Assembly: GCA_021815305.1 (NCBI GenBank)
Contig: JAKAHC010000003.1
Coordinates: 1-64,000 of the forward strand
Reading direction: 5' to 3'
Source: Deltaproteobacteria bacterium
Lineage (GTDB): Bacteria; Desulfobacterota; Deferrimicrobia; Deferrimicrobiales; Deferrimicrobiaceae
Length of the DNA stretch: 64,000 nt
Position 1 is the stretch's first letter; each line of letters begins with the position of its first letter. Shown piece by piece: positions 1-7,961 of the stretch. Below the pieces are notes generated by a model that saw only the letters and a list, made by a program, of their open reading frames with translations, had not been told where the DNA came from and did no database searches. A program made the translations under genes and the position numbers.

Positions 1-127
1 ATCCGCGCTTGCGGCCTCCGCTCAGGGACCCCTCCCTGCGGCGGGCGCTCCGCAGCCGCCCGGGCCGGTTGCGGGTCGCTTCGCCTCCGGGAGGGGCCCC
101 GTTCGCATCCGGCCGCCCGGCTCCCCG
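1..127. repeat. Direct repeat copy 1 (127 bp)
   Basis: This copy is identical, base for base by my reading, to positions 230-356, a period of 229 bp. It is very GC-rich. Inside each copy GGGACCCCTCCC (about 25-36) can pair imperfectly with GGGAGGGGCCCC (about 90-101), so a transcript could fold. The left edge is the window edge, so the array may continue upstream. No gene is supported here; open frames through it are low-complexity Arg/Pro/Ala strings typical of non-coding GC-rich DNA. Confidence 0.85.
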
Positions 128-229
128 GCTCCGACCAGCAAACGTGCCGTGCGCAGGTTTCCCCGGCCTCCGGCCCCGTGCGCCCCCAAGCGCAAACATC
201 TCCGCTACCGGGCGCGGGGTCTGCGCCGA

Positions 230-356
230 ATCCGCGCTTGCGGCCTCCGCTCAGGGACCCCTCCCTGCGGCGGGCGCTCCGCAGCCGCCCGGGCCGGTTG
301 CGGGTCGCTTCGCCTCCGGGAGGGGCCCCGTTCGCATCCGGCCGCCCGGCTCCCCG
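230..356. repeat. Direct repeat copy 2 (127 bp)
   Basis: Second perfect copy of the unit at 1-127. The 102-bp spacer (128-229) is unique within the window. The copy ends about 80 bp downstream of the actE stop codon. Identity breaks cleanly at the right end (TCCCCGGCT in copy 1, TCCCCGCTT in copy 2). The stretch 357-439 between this copy and actE shows nothing I can assign. Confidence 0.85.
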
Positions 357-439
357 CTTCGGAGGGGGATCGCGCTCCGGGAGCTCCTTCCGCGGGGGCG
401 TGGGCCGACGGTTGAACTCTCCGGGGACGGGCTTCGCGG

Positions 440-973
440 CTATTTCAGGGTCTTGACGTAGGAGACGAGCTTCCAGCGCTCCGCGGGCGTCAGGTCTTCG
501 TAGAAAGAGGGCATGCCGTCCGCTCCGTGGGTCACGACGGAGAATAGCTGCCCCTCGGAGGCGAACCCGCCGTACCCGGATCCGGAGATGTCGATGGGTT
601 CCGGAACGAGCTTCTTCGCGATGGGGCCGTCGCCCTTCCCGGAAACCCCGTGGCAGGGGGTGCAGTAGATCCCGAACAACTCTTTTCCCTCCCGGAGGGA
701 GGCTTCCGTAACCTTCCCCGGGTTCCGGAGCGCCCTGGCGGCGTCGCTTCCCGGGGCCGGGACGTGTGCGATGCCCTTCGTCGGGACGGAACCGGCGGGG
801 GGAAGCAGCACCGGCTCCTCCTGCGGCTTGAAGGCGGGGTTGTACCACATGTTCCGGTCGATCCGCTCGCACCCGGCGAGGAGCGCGATCGCGGCGATCG
901 CCGCCCGCAGCGTCCCGGCGAGCCGGACCCCGCGGCGTCCGCCGTGCGCCCCGGTCTTCCGGGAGCCGCTCAC
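440..973 (-). CDS. actE: ActE, monohaem cytochrome c lipoprotein of alternative complex III
   Basis: Predicted membrane-tethered cytochrome c subunit of the quinol:acceptor oxidoreductase alternative complex III. The 177-residue protein has a signal sequence ending in a lipobox (ALLAGC, Cys35), a single haem site CTPCH at about 104-108 and a likely axial methionine in GADGMPSF (Met154). ActE normally passes electrons out of the complex to a periplasmic carrier or oxidase. The GTG start at 973 overlaps the actD stop as GTGA, so the two are translationally coupled. It is the last gene of the operon visible here; the repeats at 1-356 follow, and no actF is in view. Confidence 0.85.
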   Translation of the reverse strand: MSGSRKTGAHGGRRGVRLAGTLRAAIAAIALLAGCERIDRNMWYNPAFKPQEEPVLLPPAGSVPTKGIAHVPAPGSDAARALRNPGKVTEASLREGKELFGIYCTPCHGVSGKGDGPIAKKLVPEPIDISGSGYGGFASEGQLFSVVTHGADGMPSFYEDLTPAERWKLVSYVKTLK

Positions 974-1503
974 AGTTCCCCCTCTTCGGTCCGCACGTCC
1001 GTCCCCCCGCCTTCCCTCATCGCCCGGAGCACGCTTCGTTCCTCCTCTTCGGTTTCCACGCCCGCGCAAAGGGCGATCTTCCCTTCGTGGATCGCGGGGT
1101 CGAAGACCCTCTTCGTCCGGAACCTCGCAAGCCCGATCGACAGGAAGGCGGAGACCAGGGTGGCGAGGATGGCCGCAAGCATGGCCCCCTCGTAGGTGAC
1201 GATGATGGCGGGCGGCACCGTGAAGATCGGCTTGCCGGCCGTGATCATGGGGTACCTGTAGTAGGTGACGGCGGTAAGCCCCAGCCCCGCAACGGCTCCG
1301 ACGACCCAGAACGCCGCGACGATCCGCGGGAAGCGGATGGGGCGGCGGTCCCTCACGACGGCGCCGTCGGGAAGCGCCACGGAGGAGATCGTCGTGACGC
1401 GGCTCTCCGGCAGGGAGAGGGCGGACAGCGTCCGCGCCGCGTTCGCGGCCTTCTCCACGCCGTCGAACAGACCGATGACGACCCGCGAGGTCCCCTGTTT
1501 CAC
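970..1503 (-). CDS. actD: ActD, DUF3341 membrane subunit of alternative complex III
   Basis: A 177-residue protein with the organisation of ActD (DUF3341). A soluble N-terminal half begins VVIGLFDGVEKAANAA. Two membrane helices follow (about residues 70-93 and 100-125), then a short cytoplasmic tail. In ACIII this subunit has no cofactor and packs against the NrfD-like subunit. The GTG start at 1503 overlaps the actC stop as GTGA, and the stop overlaps the actE start. The family call rests on the pattern and on the fixed gene order B-C-D-E rather than on a catalytic motif. Confidence 0.85.
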   Translation of the reverse strand: MKQGTSRVVIGLFDGVEKAANAARTLSALSLPESRVTTISSVALPDGAVVRDRRPIRFPRIVAAFWVVGAVAGLGLTAVTYYRYPMITAGKPIFTVPPAIIVTYEGAMLAAILATLVSAFLSIGLARFRTKRVFDPAIHEGKIALCAGVETEEEERSVLRAMREGGGTDVRTEEGEL

Positions 1504-2894
1504 GGTCCTTCTCCTTCTTCCGCGCTCTCCCCGCCGGAGACGGTGGGGACGGTCGCCCGGCCGATGGTCCGGTCGGTCAGTTGGAAGAGATGCTCCTTGA
1601 TGTCGGACATCGCCGTGATCGGGAAGATCTTGGAGAAGAGCACGTAGAGGAGCGCGAAGAACGCGATCGATCCGGTGATGTAGGAAATCTCCACCCAGGT
1701 AGGGAAGTAGCCGTGCCACACGGAGGGATCGTTGCGCCGCGCGAGCGAAGGGACGATGATCAGGGCCCGCTCCGCCCACATCCCGACGTTGACGACGAGG
1801 GAGACGGCGAAGATGGCGGGGATGGAGCGCCGGACCTTCCGAAAGGCGAGCATCGGCAGCGGGATGACGAAGTTGCAGACGATCATCACGAGGAACAGGG
1901 GAAGGTAATGCCCGAAGTAGGAACTGCTGACCGCGTAGTCCTCGGGGAAGCGGCTGTACCACCCGGTAAGGAACTCCGAGAAGTAGAAGTACCCCCAGAC
2001 CAGCGTCATCGTCAGGAGGAGTTTCCCGAGGTTGTCGAAGTGCAACGGGGTGAGGACCTTCTCCAGCCGGAAGGTCCGCCGCAGCACGGCCATGACGGAG
2101 ACCACGCCGGCGATGCCGGAATAGATCGCCCCCGCCACGAAGTAGGGGGCGAAGATCGTGCTGTGCCACCCCGGGACGCTCGCCATGGCGAAGTCCCAGC
2201 TCACGATGGAGTGGACCGAGACGGCCACGGGGATGATGAGGACGGCGAACAGGGTGGAGGCGGCATGGTACCGGCGCCATTCGGAGTGGGTCCCCCGGAA
2301 GCCCATGGCGAGGAACGTGTACAGCTTCTTCCGCCACCCCGTCGAATGGTCCCGCGCGATCGCCAGGTCCGGGATCATCCCGAAATACAGGAAGATGACG
2401 CTCCCGGTGAGGTACGTGGCGATGGCCACGCCGTCCCACAGCAGGGGGGAGCGGAAGTTCGGCCACAGTTGCCGCTCGTTGGGATAGGGAATGACGTAGT
2501 AGAAACGCCAGTTCCGGCCCAGGTGCATGATGGGGAAGAGGCCGCCCACCATCAGGGCGAAGACCGTCATCGCCTCGGCGCCGCGCAGTACGGGCGCCCG
2601 CCAGTTGGCGCCGGTGATCCGCAGGATCGCGGAGATGAGCGTCCCCGAGTGGGAGAGGCCGACCCAGAACACGAAGAGGATGATCATGACGCCCCAGAAG
2701 ACGGGGCGGGACAGGCCCGTGACGCCGATCCCCGTGAGCATCATGTACACGAAGGCGCAAACGCCCCACAGGAACACGGCCAGGAGGGCGGCGACCCCGA
2801 TGTACCACCACCGGCTTGTGACGAGGTTGGAGCGGGAGAGGTCCCTGTAGAGCTCGCCGCCGTTCCATCGGGACAGGTGGTCGCCGCTCTTCAT
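1500..2894 (-). CDS. actC: ActC, NrfD/PsrC-type quinol-oxidising membrane subunit
   Basis: A 464-residue polytopic protein with about ten membrane helices of the NrfD/PsrC family, the quinol-binding subunit of ACIII. Family-typical stretches include FWVGLSHSGTLISAI near residue 90 and the helix around HSIVSWDFAM. It has no haem; quinol electrons are thought to pass to the FeS subunit on the periplasmic side. ATG at 2894 overlaps the actB2 stop (ATGA). Its neighbours ActB2 and ActD distinguish it from NrfD subunits of polysulfide, nitrite or Qrc-type complexes. Confidence 0.92.
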   Translation of the reverse strand: MKSGDHLSRWNGGELYRDLSRSNLVTSRWWYIGVAALLAVFLWGVCAFVYMMLTGIGVTGLSRPVFWGVMIILFVFWVGLSHSGTLISAILRITGANWRAPVLRGAEAMTVFALMVGGLFPIMHLGRNWRFYYVIPYPNERQLWPNFRSPLLWDGVAIATYLTGSVIFLYFGMIPDLAIARDHSTGWRKKLYTFLAMGFRGTHSEWRRYHAASTLFAVLIIPVAVSVHSIVSWDFAMASVPGWHSTIFAPYFVAGAIYSGIAGVVSVMAVLRRTFRLEKVLTPLHFDNLGKLLLTMTLVWGYFYFSEFLTGWYSRFPEDYAVSSSYFGHYLPLFLVMIVCNFVIPLPMLAFRKVRRSIPAIFAVSLVVNVGMWAERALIIVPSLARRNDPSVWHGYFPTWVEISYITGSIAFFALLYVLFSKIFPITAMSDIKEHLFQLTDRTIGRATVPTVSGGESAEEGEGP

Positions 2895-3592
2895 CGCCCC
2901 GGGCCCCGCATTCTCTTGAGATAGACGGTCCTGGGCTCGGTGCCCAGGTGCTCCATCAGCCGGAAACGCCGCAGGTCTTTCATGATGCGGGACACGGCGC
3001 TTTCGGGGTCGTTCAGGTCGCCGAAGAGGATCGCGCCGGGCGGGCAGGTCTGGGCGCAGGCGGGAAGGACCTCCCCGTCGCGGACCGGCCGCCCTTCCTT
3101 GAGGGCGGTTTCCTTTCCCCGCCGGATCCGCTGGATGCAGTAGGTGCACTTTTCCATGACGCCGCGGGAACGCGTGGTGAGGTCGGGGTTGAGCTGCTCG
3201 TCGAGCGGCTTTTCCCACTTGTAGTCGAACCAGTTGAAGACCCGCACCGAGTAGGGGCAGTTGTTCGCGCAGTAGCGGGTCCCGATGCACCGGTTGTAGA
3301 CCATCGCGTTGAGATTGTCGTCCTCGTCGTGGTAGGTGGCGTAGACGGGGCACACGATCTCGCAGGGTGCGTTTTCGCACTGCATGCAGGGGGTGGGGAC
3401 GAAGACCGCCCGCGTCTCGCCGTGCTCCACGCGCCAGTAACGGACCACCCGGATCCATTGCATCAGCCGCCCCTGCGCCGCCATCTCCTCGCCGACGACG
3501 GCCGTGTTGTTCTCCGCGACGCAGGCGACCACGCACGCCCCGCACCCGGTGCAGCGGTCCATGTCGATCACCATCGCCCAACGGTGCTTCAT
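2891..3592 (-). CDS. actB2: ActB2, iron-sulfur subunit of alternative complex III
   Basis: A 233-residue ferredoxin-like protein equivalent to the C-terminal (B2) domain of fused ActB. Cysteine groups are CTGCGACVVAC (Cys14, 17, 20, 24), CMQCENAPCEIVC, CIGTRYCANNC and CTYC...CAQTC. In the third group the usual second Cys is Thr (CIGT rather than CIGC), leaving three ligands. This matches the [3Fe-4S] site known for ACIII and separates it from the four-[4Fe-4S] PsrB/NrfC subunits. It has no signal peptide, so export probably occurs bound to ActB1. It starts 22 bp after the actB1 stop and overlaps actC. Confidence 0.92.
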   Translation of the reverse strand: MKHRWAMVIDMDRCTGCGACVVACVAENNTAVVGEEMAAQGRLMQWIRVVRYWRVEHGETRAVFVPTPCMQCENAPCEIVCPVYATYHDEDDNLNAMVYNRCIGTRYCANNCPYSVRVFNWFDYKWEKPLDEQLNPDLTTRSRGVMEKCTYCIQRIRRGKETALKEGRPVRDGEVLPACAQTCPPGAILFGDLNDPESAVSRIMKDLRRFRLMEHLGTEPRTVYLKRMRGPGR

Positions 3593-3614
3593 CGCGCCGC
3601 CGCCTCCGGCTTCC

Positions 3615-5807
3615 TCAAAGGATGTTCTCGTAGAGCCACTGGCCCTCCGTGCTGACCGTGCGGACGAGGGCGCCCGAAAGCTTCGTCCTTGCGAGGGATA
3701 CCCTCGTGGACTGCCGCGCCGGGGCCCTCGACGCCCCCTCCGATGCGGACGGGAGGAGCCGGTAAGGGTTGTCTCCCCGGTTCACGGCATTCCTGCCGTA
3801 CCGGGTGTGCCCCTGTCCCAGGGGCATGGCGGCCACGCCCTCCGCGATCGCCGGGTGCAGGACGAGGAATGCCGTGATCGACCCGTAAGGGGACGAAACC
3901 GTCACTCCGTCCCCGTCCGAAAGCCCGAACTTTGCGGCGGTGGCCGGGTTCACTTCGACCCAGTTCCGCCACACGGCGGTTGCGATGGGGTCAGGCAGCT
4001 CCTGGAGCCAGGAAAGGTTCGCCCCCCGCCCGTCGTAGAGCGATATTGAGGGGTAGACGTGCAGGAGGAGGGGGAACCGGGCGGGATCGCCCTCGAACGA
4101 GGCCTCCGACACCTGCGGGAGGGACGGTTTCCCGGCCTTCGGGGCCGGGCGGGATGCCGCCTCTTTCCCCGGAAACACCCCGCCGTCCCTGTGCGCCTCC
4201 TCGAGGCGGATCCCCATTCCCGCGTAGGTCTTCTCGATGCACTCGCGGGAGGACCCCCACGGCAGCGCGGAGGCCACCGGGCCGCCGAGTTCCCGTGCCG
4301 CCGCGATCAGGACGTCGGGCATCGGGCGGGTGTCCCGGTAGGGGGGCACGACCGGTTGACCGAAGGTGACCGCGCCGCCGTGCCCCACGGGGGCGATGTC
4401 GTCCCACCACTCCTCGAGATAGGTCGGGGTGGGAAGGACCAGATCGGACAGGGAGCTGGTCTCGTCCAGGAACGGCGCGAAGGATACGATCATCGGCACC
4501 GAGAGAAACGCCTCGCGGAACGAAAGCGAAGGGGCGAGGGTGAACGCGGGGTTCGTATCCCCGGAGAAGATGGCGAGCCGGAACGCCCCCTTGCCCATCT
4601 TCCCGATGGCATCCCGGACGTCTTCGTAGCCGCTCCCCGGGGGGGGAAGGAGGAGTCCCGCCTCGGCCCCGCGCCCGGAGAAAGGTGCAAGCCGGTCCGG
4701 GAAGGAGATCCCGCCGGTTTTCCCCACGTTGCCCGCCAGGACATTGAGGAGAGCGACGCAGGAAAGGTGGAAGACACCGTTCGTGCAGGACGCGGCGCCG
4801 TCCCCCGCCAGGGCCAGCCCCGGCTGGTTGGAGGCAAACTCCCGGGCCACCTCCACGAGGTCTTCGGGGACCGCACCGGTCCTCTTCCCGACCTCCTCGG
4901 GGGTGTATTCCTTCAGCCCCGCTTCCCACAGGGCGGAGGCGTTCCCGGCCGCGCGGGTGAGCTTCTCCTTCACCAGCACGTGGGCGATTCCCAGTGCGGC
5001 GAACCCTTCCGTCCCCAGGGCGATCGGAAGGAAGACGTCTGCGTTCGCCGCGGTCATCGAGAGGCGGGGCCCGAGGTGGACGAACTTGCCTCGCACCGTC
5101 GGCCGCGCCTGGCGCATCCGCCCGTAGGCGTACCCGTAGTGGACGGGGGAAATCCCCGTCTCCAGGAAGTCCCCGCTGAAGGAGAGCAGGTAGCGGGTGC
5201 CGGCGAGATCGGCCTCGGGAAGATCCCGGACCCCGTAGACCGCCTCGTTGGCGGCAAGCTGCGCGTCCTGGCCGAAGGGGTCCCACGCGACCCGGTTTGG
5301 GGACCCGAAACCCTTCATGAACCGCGCGGCCACGAGGTTCCGGTGTCCTCGCATCGGGTCGGTGAGCATGAGGAGGGACGAGGGCGCCTCGGCCCGGACT
5401 TTTTTCAGGCCGGACAGGAGGAGATTCAACGCTTCCTCCCAGGGGATTTCCTTGAACTTGCCCGACCCGCGCGGCCCGTCGAGCCGGAGCGGTCTCCCCA
5501 ACCGCTCCGGATGGTAGAGCGCCTGGAGCCCCGCATGCCCCCGCGCGCACAATTTCCCGCGGTTGACGGGGTGAAGCGGGTTCCCCTCGATCTTTTTGGC
5601 CCGGCCCGCGGAGTTCCGGACGACGATGCCGCACCCCGCGGGACACTGCCGGCAGGCGGAGGCGTACCACAGCGACTCACCGAGCACGTAGTGCTCCGGG
5701 GGGATGACGAACGGAATGAGCTTTTGCGGCATCCGCTCGCATCCGCCGAACAACGCCGCGAAGGCCGTCGCCCCGCTGATCTTCAGGAATTCTCTCCGGT
5801 CGAGCAT
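3615..5807 (-). CDS. actB1: ActB1, molybdopterin-oxidoreductase-like subunit of alternative complex III
   Basis: A 730-residue protein of the molybdopterin oxidoreductase superfamily, corresponding to the N-terminal (B1) half of ActB. The start at 5807 (MLDRREFLKISG) gives a Tat-type RREFLK signal followed by a lipobox-like LFGGC. An upstream in-frame start would add 16 unlikely residues. In known ACIII this domain carries no molybdenum and is structural. Here an N-terminal C-x2-C-x3-C-x27-C motif (CRQCPAGC ... LCARGH) is intact, so an FS0-like [4Fe-4S] cluster is possible. The gene lies 13 bp after actA. In many ACIII operons B1 and B2 are one gene; here they are split. Confidence 0.88.
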   Translation of the reverse strand: MLDRREFLKISGATAFAALFGGCERMPQKLIPFVIPPEHYVLGESLWYASACRQCPAGCGIVVRNSAGRAKKIEGNPLHPVNRGKLCARGHAGLQALYHPERLGRPLRLDGPRGSGKFKEIPWEEALNLLLSGLKKVRAEAPSSLLMLTDPMRGHRNLVAARFMKGFGSPNRVAWDPFGQDAQLAANEAVYGVRDLPEADLAGTRYLLSFSGDFLETGISPVHYGYAYGRMRQARPTVRGKFVHLGPRLSMTAANADVFLPIALGTEGFAALGIAHVLVKEKLTRAAGNASALWEAGLKEYTPEEVGKRTGAVPEDLVEVAREFASNQPGLALAGDGAASCTNGVFHLSCVALLNVLAGNVGKTGGISFPDRLAPFSGRGAEAGLLLPPPGSGYEDVRDAIGKMGKGAFRLAIFSGDTNPAFTLAPSLSFREAFLSVPMIVSFAPFLDETSSLSDLVLPTPTYLEEWWDDIAPVGHGGAVTFGQPVVPPYRDTRPMPDVLIAAARELGGPVASALPWGSSRECIEKTYAGMGIRLEEAHRDGGVFPGKEAASRPAPKAGKPSLPQVSEASFEGDPARFPLLLHVYPSISLYDGRGANLSWLQELPDPIATAVWRNWVEVNPATAAKFGLSDGDGVTVSSPYGSITAFLVLHPAIAEGVAAMPLGQGHTRYGRNAVNRGDNPYRLLPSASEGASRAPARQSTRVSLARTKLSGALVRTVSTEGQWLYENIL

Positions 5808-5820
5808 CGGCGCCTCTTCC

Positions 5821-6321
5821 CTAGATGTGGCAGGTCCAGCAGTCGATGGAAACACCGCGGCTTCGGTGGCACTGGAGGCACCACCCCATGGCGAACTCCT
5901 GCCGCTGCTCCGCGGCGGCGACCCGGTCCGTCCCGGGGTGGCAGGTGAGGCACGGGATCTTCCCGTAGGTCACCATCCGGAAATGCGGGAAATAGACGAA
6001 ATCGGGAAGCTCCGTCACCCGGTTCCACGGGATCGGCTTCTTCTCCTTCCAGTACTTCGCGATCTTCATCACCTCCGGGTTTCCGGCGGCGACGGACCGG
6101 TGGCACGCCATGCACTTCTGCACGGAGGGGAGGTTCGCGTACTGCGATTTGTTCGCCGCGGAGTGGCAGAAACGGCAATCGATCCTGTTGTCCGTGTAGT
6201 GGACCTTGTGACTGAACCGGATCGGCTGCGGGGCGGTTTCCGCCCGGACGGCAACGGCGAAAACGAGGGCCGGCGGCAGGAAGGCAAGGGTGAGGACGGC
6301 AAGTCGACGTTTCCAGGCCAT
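5821..6321 (-). CDS. actA: ActA, pentahaem cytochrome c of alternative complex III
   Basis: A 166-residue exported multihaem cytochrome and the first gene of the ACIII operon. The signal sequence spans residues 1-27. Five CxxCH sites follow (about 49-53, 70-74, 124-128, 148-152 and 161-165), the canonical ActA number; the QrcA relative has six. The last haem site sits at the extreme C-terminus (CWTCHI). A strong Shine-Dalgarno AGGAAGAGG precedes ATG 6321. It is the only gene of the operon with clear leader DNA upstream (6322-6412), so the promoter is probably there. A TAAAAT hexamer about 50 bp upstream of the start is a weak -10 candidate. Confidence 0.9.
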   Translation of the reverse strand: MAWKRRLAVLTLAFLPPALVFAVAVRAETAPQPIRFSHKVHYTDNRIDCRFCHSAANKSQYANLPSVQKCMACHRSVAAGNPEVMKIAKYWKEKKPIPWNRVTELPDFVYFPHFRMVTYGKIPCLTCHPGTDRVAAAEQRQEFAMGWCLQCHRSRGVSIDCWTCHI

Positions 6322-6412
6322 CGGTCCTCTTCCTGATCGAAGCGGGGATGAACGCCTGCCGGTACGGTGAATCGATTTTATCCCAGTCGCCTTCGGGGAA
6401 GAGATAATTTTT

Positions 6413-7504
6413 TCATGCGAGGAAGTTGTCCCCGATCTCCGCGCACAACACCCCGAACGGCAGGTAACCGGCATACCCGAGAAGGGGCATCTCGAACACG
6501 TGCAGGACGTCGACGTAGGGGATGGCGTACACCCATTTCGCCTGGCTTCCGAAATTCCACATCTCCCAGAAGAAGCCGCAGAGAACGGCGGCGAGCGCGG
6601 AGGATACCACGGACCGCCAGTCGCCGGAGGCGATCCCGGAAAGGGCATGCGGCGCCCTCCGGAGCGCGGCGAGGGAGATGAGAAGCAGCGGCGGCGCGAT
6701 CCATACAAGCGGGAACACGGCGTCGGGAACGACGCCGACGAGGGCGAGCCCCGCGCAGGAAAGGATCAGGGCGGCCCACGCGGTCCGCTTCGGCGATGGC
6801 GGGGAAAGGGGACGCCGGTCCAGGAACGGTCCGTCGAACCGGGGAAAGGTCCGCAGCAGTTCCCGAACCGACAGCACCGCGGGGAGCACGGTGGAAAACG
6901 GCAGGGTGGCGAACAGGAAATACTCGATGGGCCCGAATCCCTTCTCGCCGATGTAGTGCCAGTTTCCCACGAAGCGGTTGAGGTACTCGAAGGTCCACCA
7001 GAACGCCGCGCTTGCGGGGAAGAGAAGAAGGAAGCGATGCGGGCGGGAGAGGATGAGGCATCTCCCCGTCCGGCGCACCGTGAGCGCGTTGGCGACGAGG
7101 ATGAAGGAGAGCCACAGGGGCGTGAAGGTGTGCGCCTGGAGACGCCCCATCCAGTGGAACCGGCTCCAGGCGACGACCCAGCAGACGCCTCCCGCCGCCA
7201 GGCCGGCCCATCCCCACCACGGGAACGGCAGGGCGGGTTTCCGGCCCCCGGCGATCCCGGCGAACGATGCCATCCGCCGCAGGAACGGCCACGTCGCGGC
7301 AACCTCGATGAACGCGAGGAAAAGGAACACCGGCAACGAGAACGGAGGATGCGCCGCGTGAGACGTTCTCGGGGGGAACTCCAGGTAAGGCGACAGCGGC
7401 TTCCCCGTTGCCGCCACGCCCGCCAGCGGCAGGAGGAACACCAGCGCCGCCGCCAGGACGACGCGGCGGAAGGCCCCCGCCTCCCCGGAGGCTATCTCAA
7501 GCAC
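6413..7504 (-). CDS. Uncharacterised polytopic membrane protein
   Basis: A 363-residue integral membrane protein with about ten hydrophobic helices. I do not recognise the family. The C-terminal third carries distinctive aromatic text (FFWEMWNFGSQAKW, YVDVLHVFEMPLLGYAGYLP) that looks strongly constrained and could line a ligand or cofactor pocket. The GTG start at 7504 lies inside the end of the upstream cupin gene (13-nt overlap), so the two are probably co-expressed downstream of the NO genes. No catalytic motif, haem motif or transporter signature is visible. Confidence 0.7.
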   Translation of the reverse strand: MLEIASGEAGAFRRVVLAAALVFLLPLAGVAATGKPLSPYLEFPPRTSHAAHPPFSLPVFLFLAFIEVAATWPFLRRMASFAGIAGGRKPALPFPWWGWAGLAAGGVCWVVAWSRFHWMGRLQAHTFTPLWLSFILVANALTVRRTGRCLILSRPHRFLLLFPASAAFWWTFEYLNRFVGNWHYIGEKGFGPIEYFLFATLPFSTVLPAVLSVRELLRTFPRFDGPFLDRRPLSPPSPKRTAWAALILSCAGLALVGVVPDAVFPLVWIAPPLLLISLAALRRAPHALSGIASGDWRSVVSSALAAVLCGFFWEMWNFGSQAKWVYAIPYVDVLHVFEMPLLGYAGYLPFGVLCAEIGDNFLA

Positions 7505-7845
7505 ACCTTTGTCGCCGGGATGGCGCAGAGGAACGTGAACGTTTCGTTCCCCGCATTGGCGAAGGCATGCTCCTCGTCGGGCGGCACGAAGACGAAGCTC
7601 CCCGGTCCGACTTCCGTCCCGCCGTCCTTGCGCTTCACCATCCCCTTCCCCGAGAGGACGAACACTTCATGCTCCCAGGGGTGGGTGTGGAAGGGGGTGT
7701 GGCCGCCGGGCGCCACCTCGAAGTGCCGGAGGGTGAAGTTCGGGGCCCCGACGTTTTCGCCCATCAGGACACGGATCGTGACCCCGTCGGCGCCCGCCTC
7801 CGTGACCGCCTTTCCCTCGATATCCCGCCATGTTCCCGCTTGCAT
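7492..7845 (-). CDS. Small single-domain cupin protein
   Basis: A 117-residue cupin. The metal-site motif of the first cupin box is clear (GGHTPFHTHPWEHEVFVL: three His and a Glu) and the second box holds PPDEEHAFANAG. The chosen start (ATG 7845) has an exact GGAGGAGGG ribosome-binding site 5 nt upstream; a longer frame to 7935 would add an unlikely tail. It probably binds a divalent metal and acts as a small dioxygenase, isomerase or sensor; the substrate cannot be told. It lies 117 bp downstream of the DUF1858 gene and overlaps the next membrane-protein gene. Confidence 0.8.
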   Translation of the reverse strand: MQAGTWRDIEGKAVTEAGADGVTIRVLMGENVGAPNFTLRHFEVAPGGHTPFHTHPWEHEVFVLSGKGMVKRKDGGTEVGPGSFVFVPPDEEHAFANAGNETFTFLCAIPATKVCLR

Positions 7846-7961
7846 GGTTCCCTCCTCCTCCACCCGGCAATCACGATGCCTGTTCACTATACACCGGCCC
7901 GGCTGCGGAAACATTCCGGGGAAGCGGAACTTCATGCGGAGCGCAGGGCGTCCGCCGAGGG

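Noticed and set aside
1-356. CRISPR array
   Set aside because: Units are 127 bp with one 102-bp spacer; size and number do not fit a CRISPR, and no cas gene is present.
9-461. Open reading frames of about 90-150 codons across the left-edge repeats
   Set aside because: They are Arg/Pro/Ala low-complexity translations of repeated GC-rich DNA, with no ribosome-binding site or recognisable domain.
440-6321. Qrc or polysulfide-reductase-like complex instead of ACIII
   Set aside because: ActA has five haems, B2 has the three-Cys CIGT site, and ActD and ActE are present, all specific to alternative complex III.
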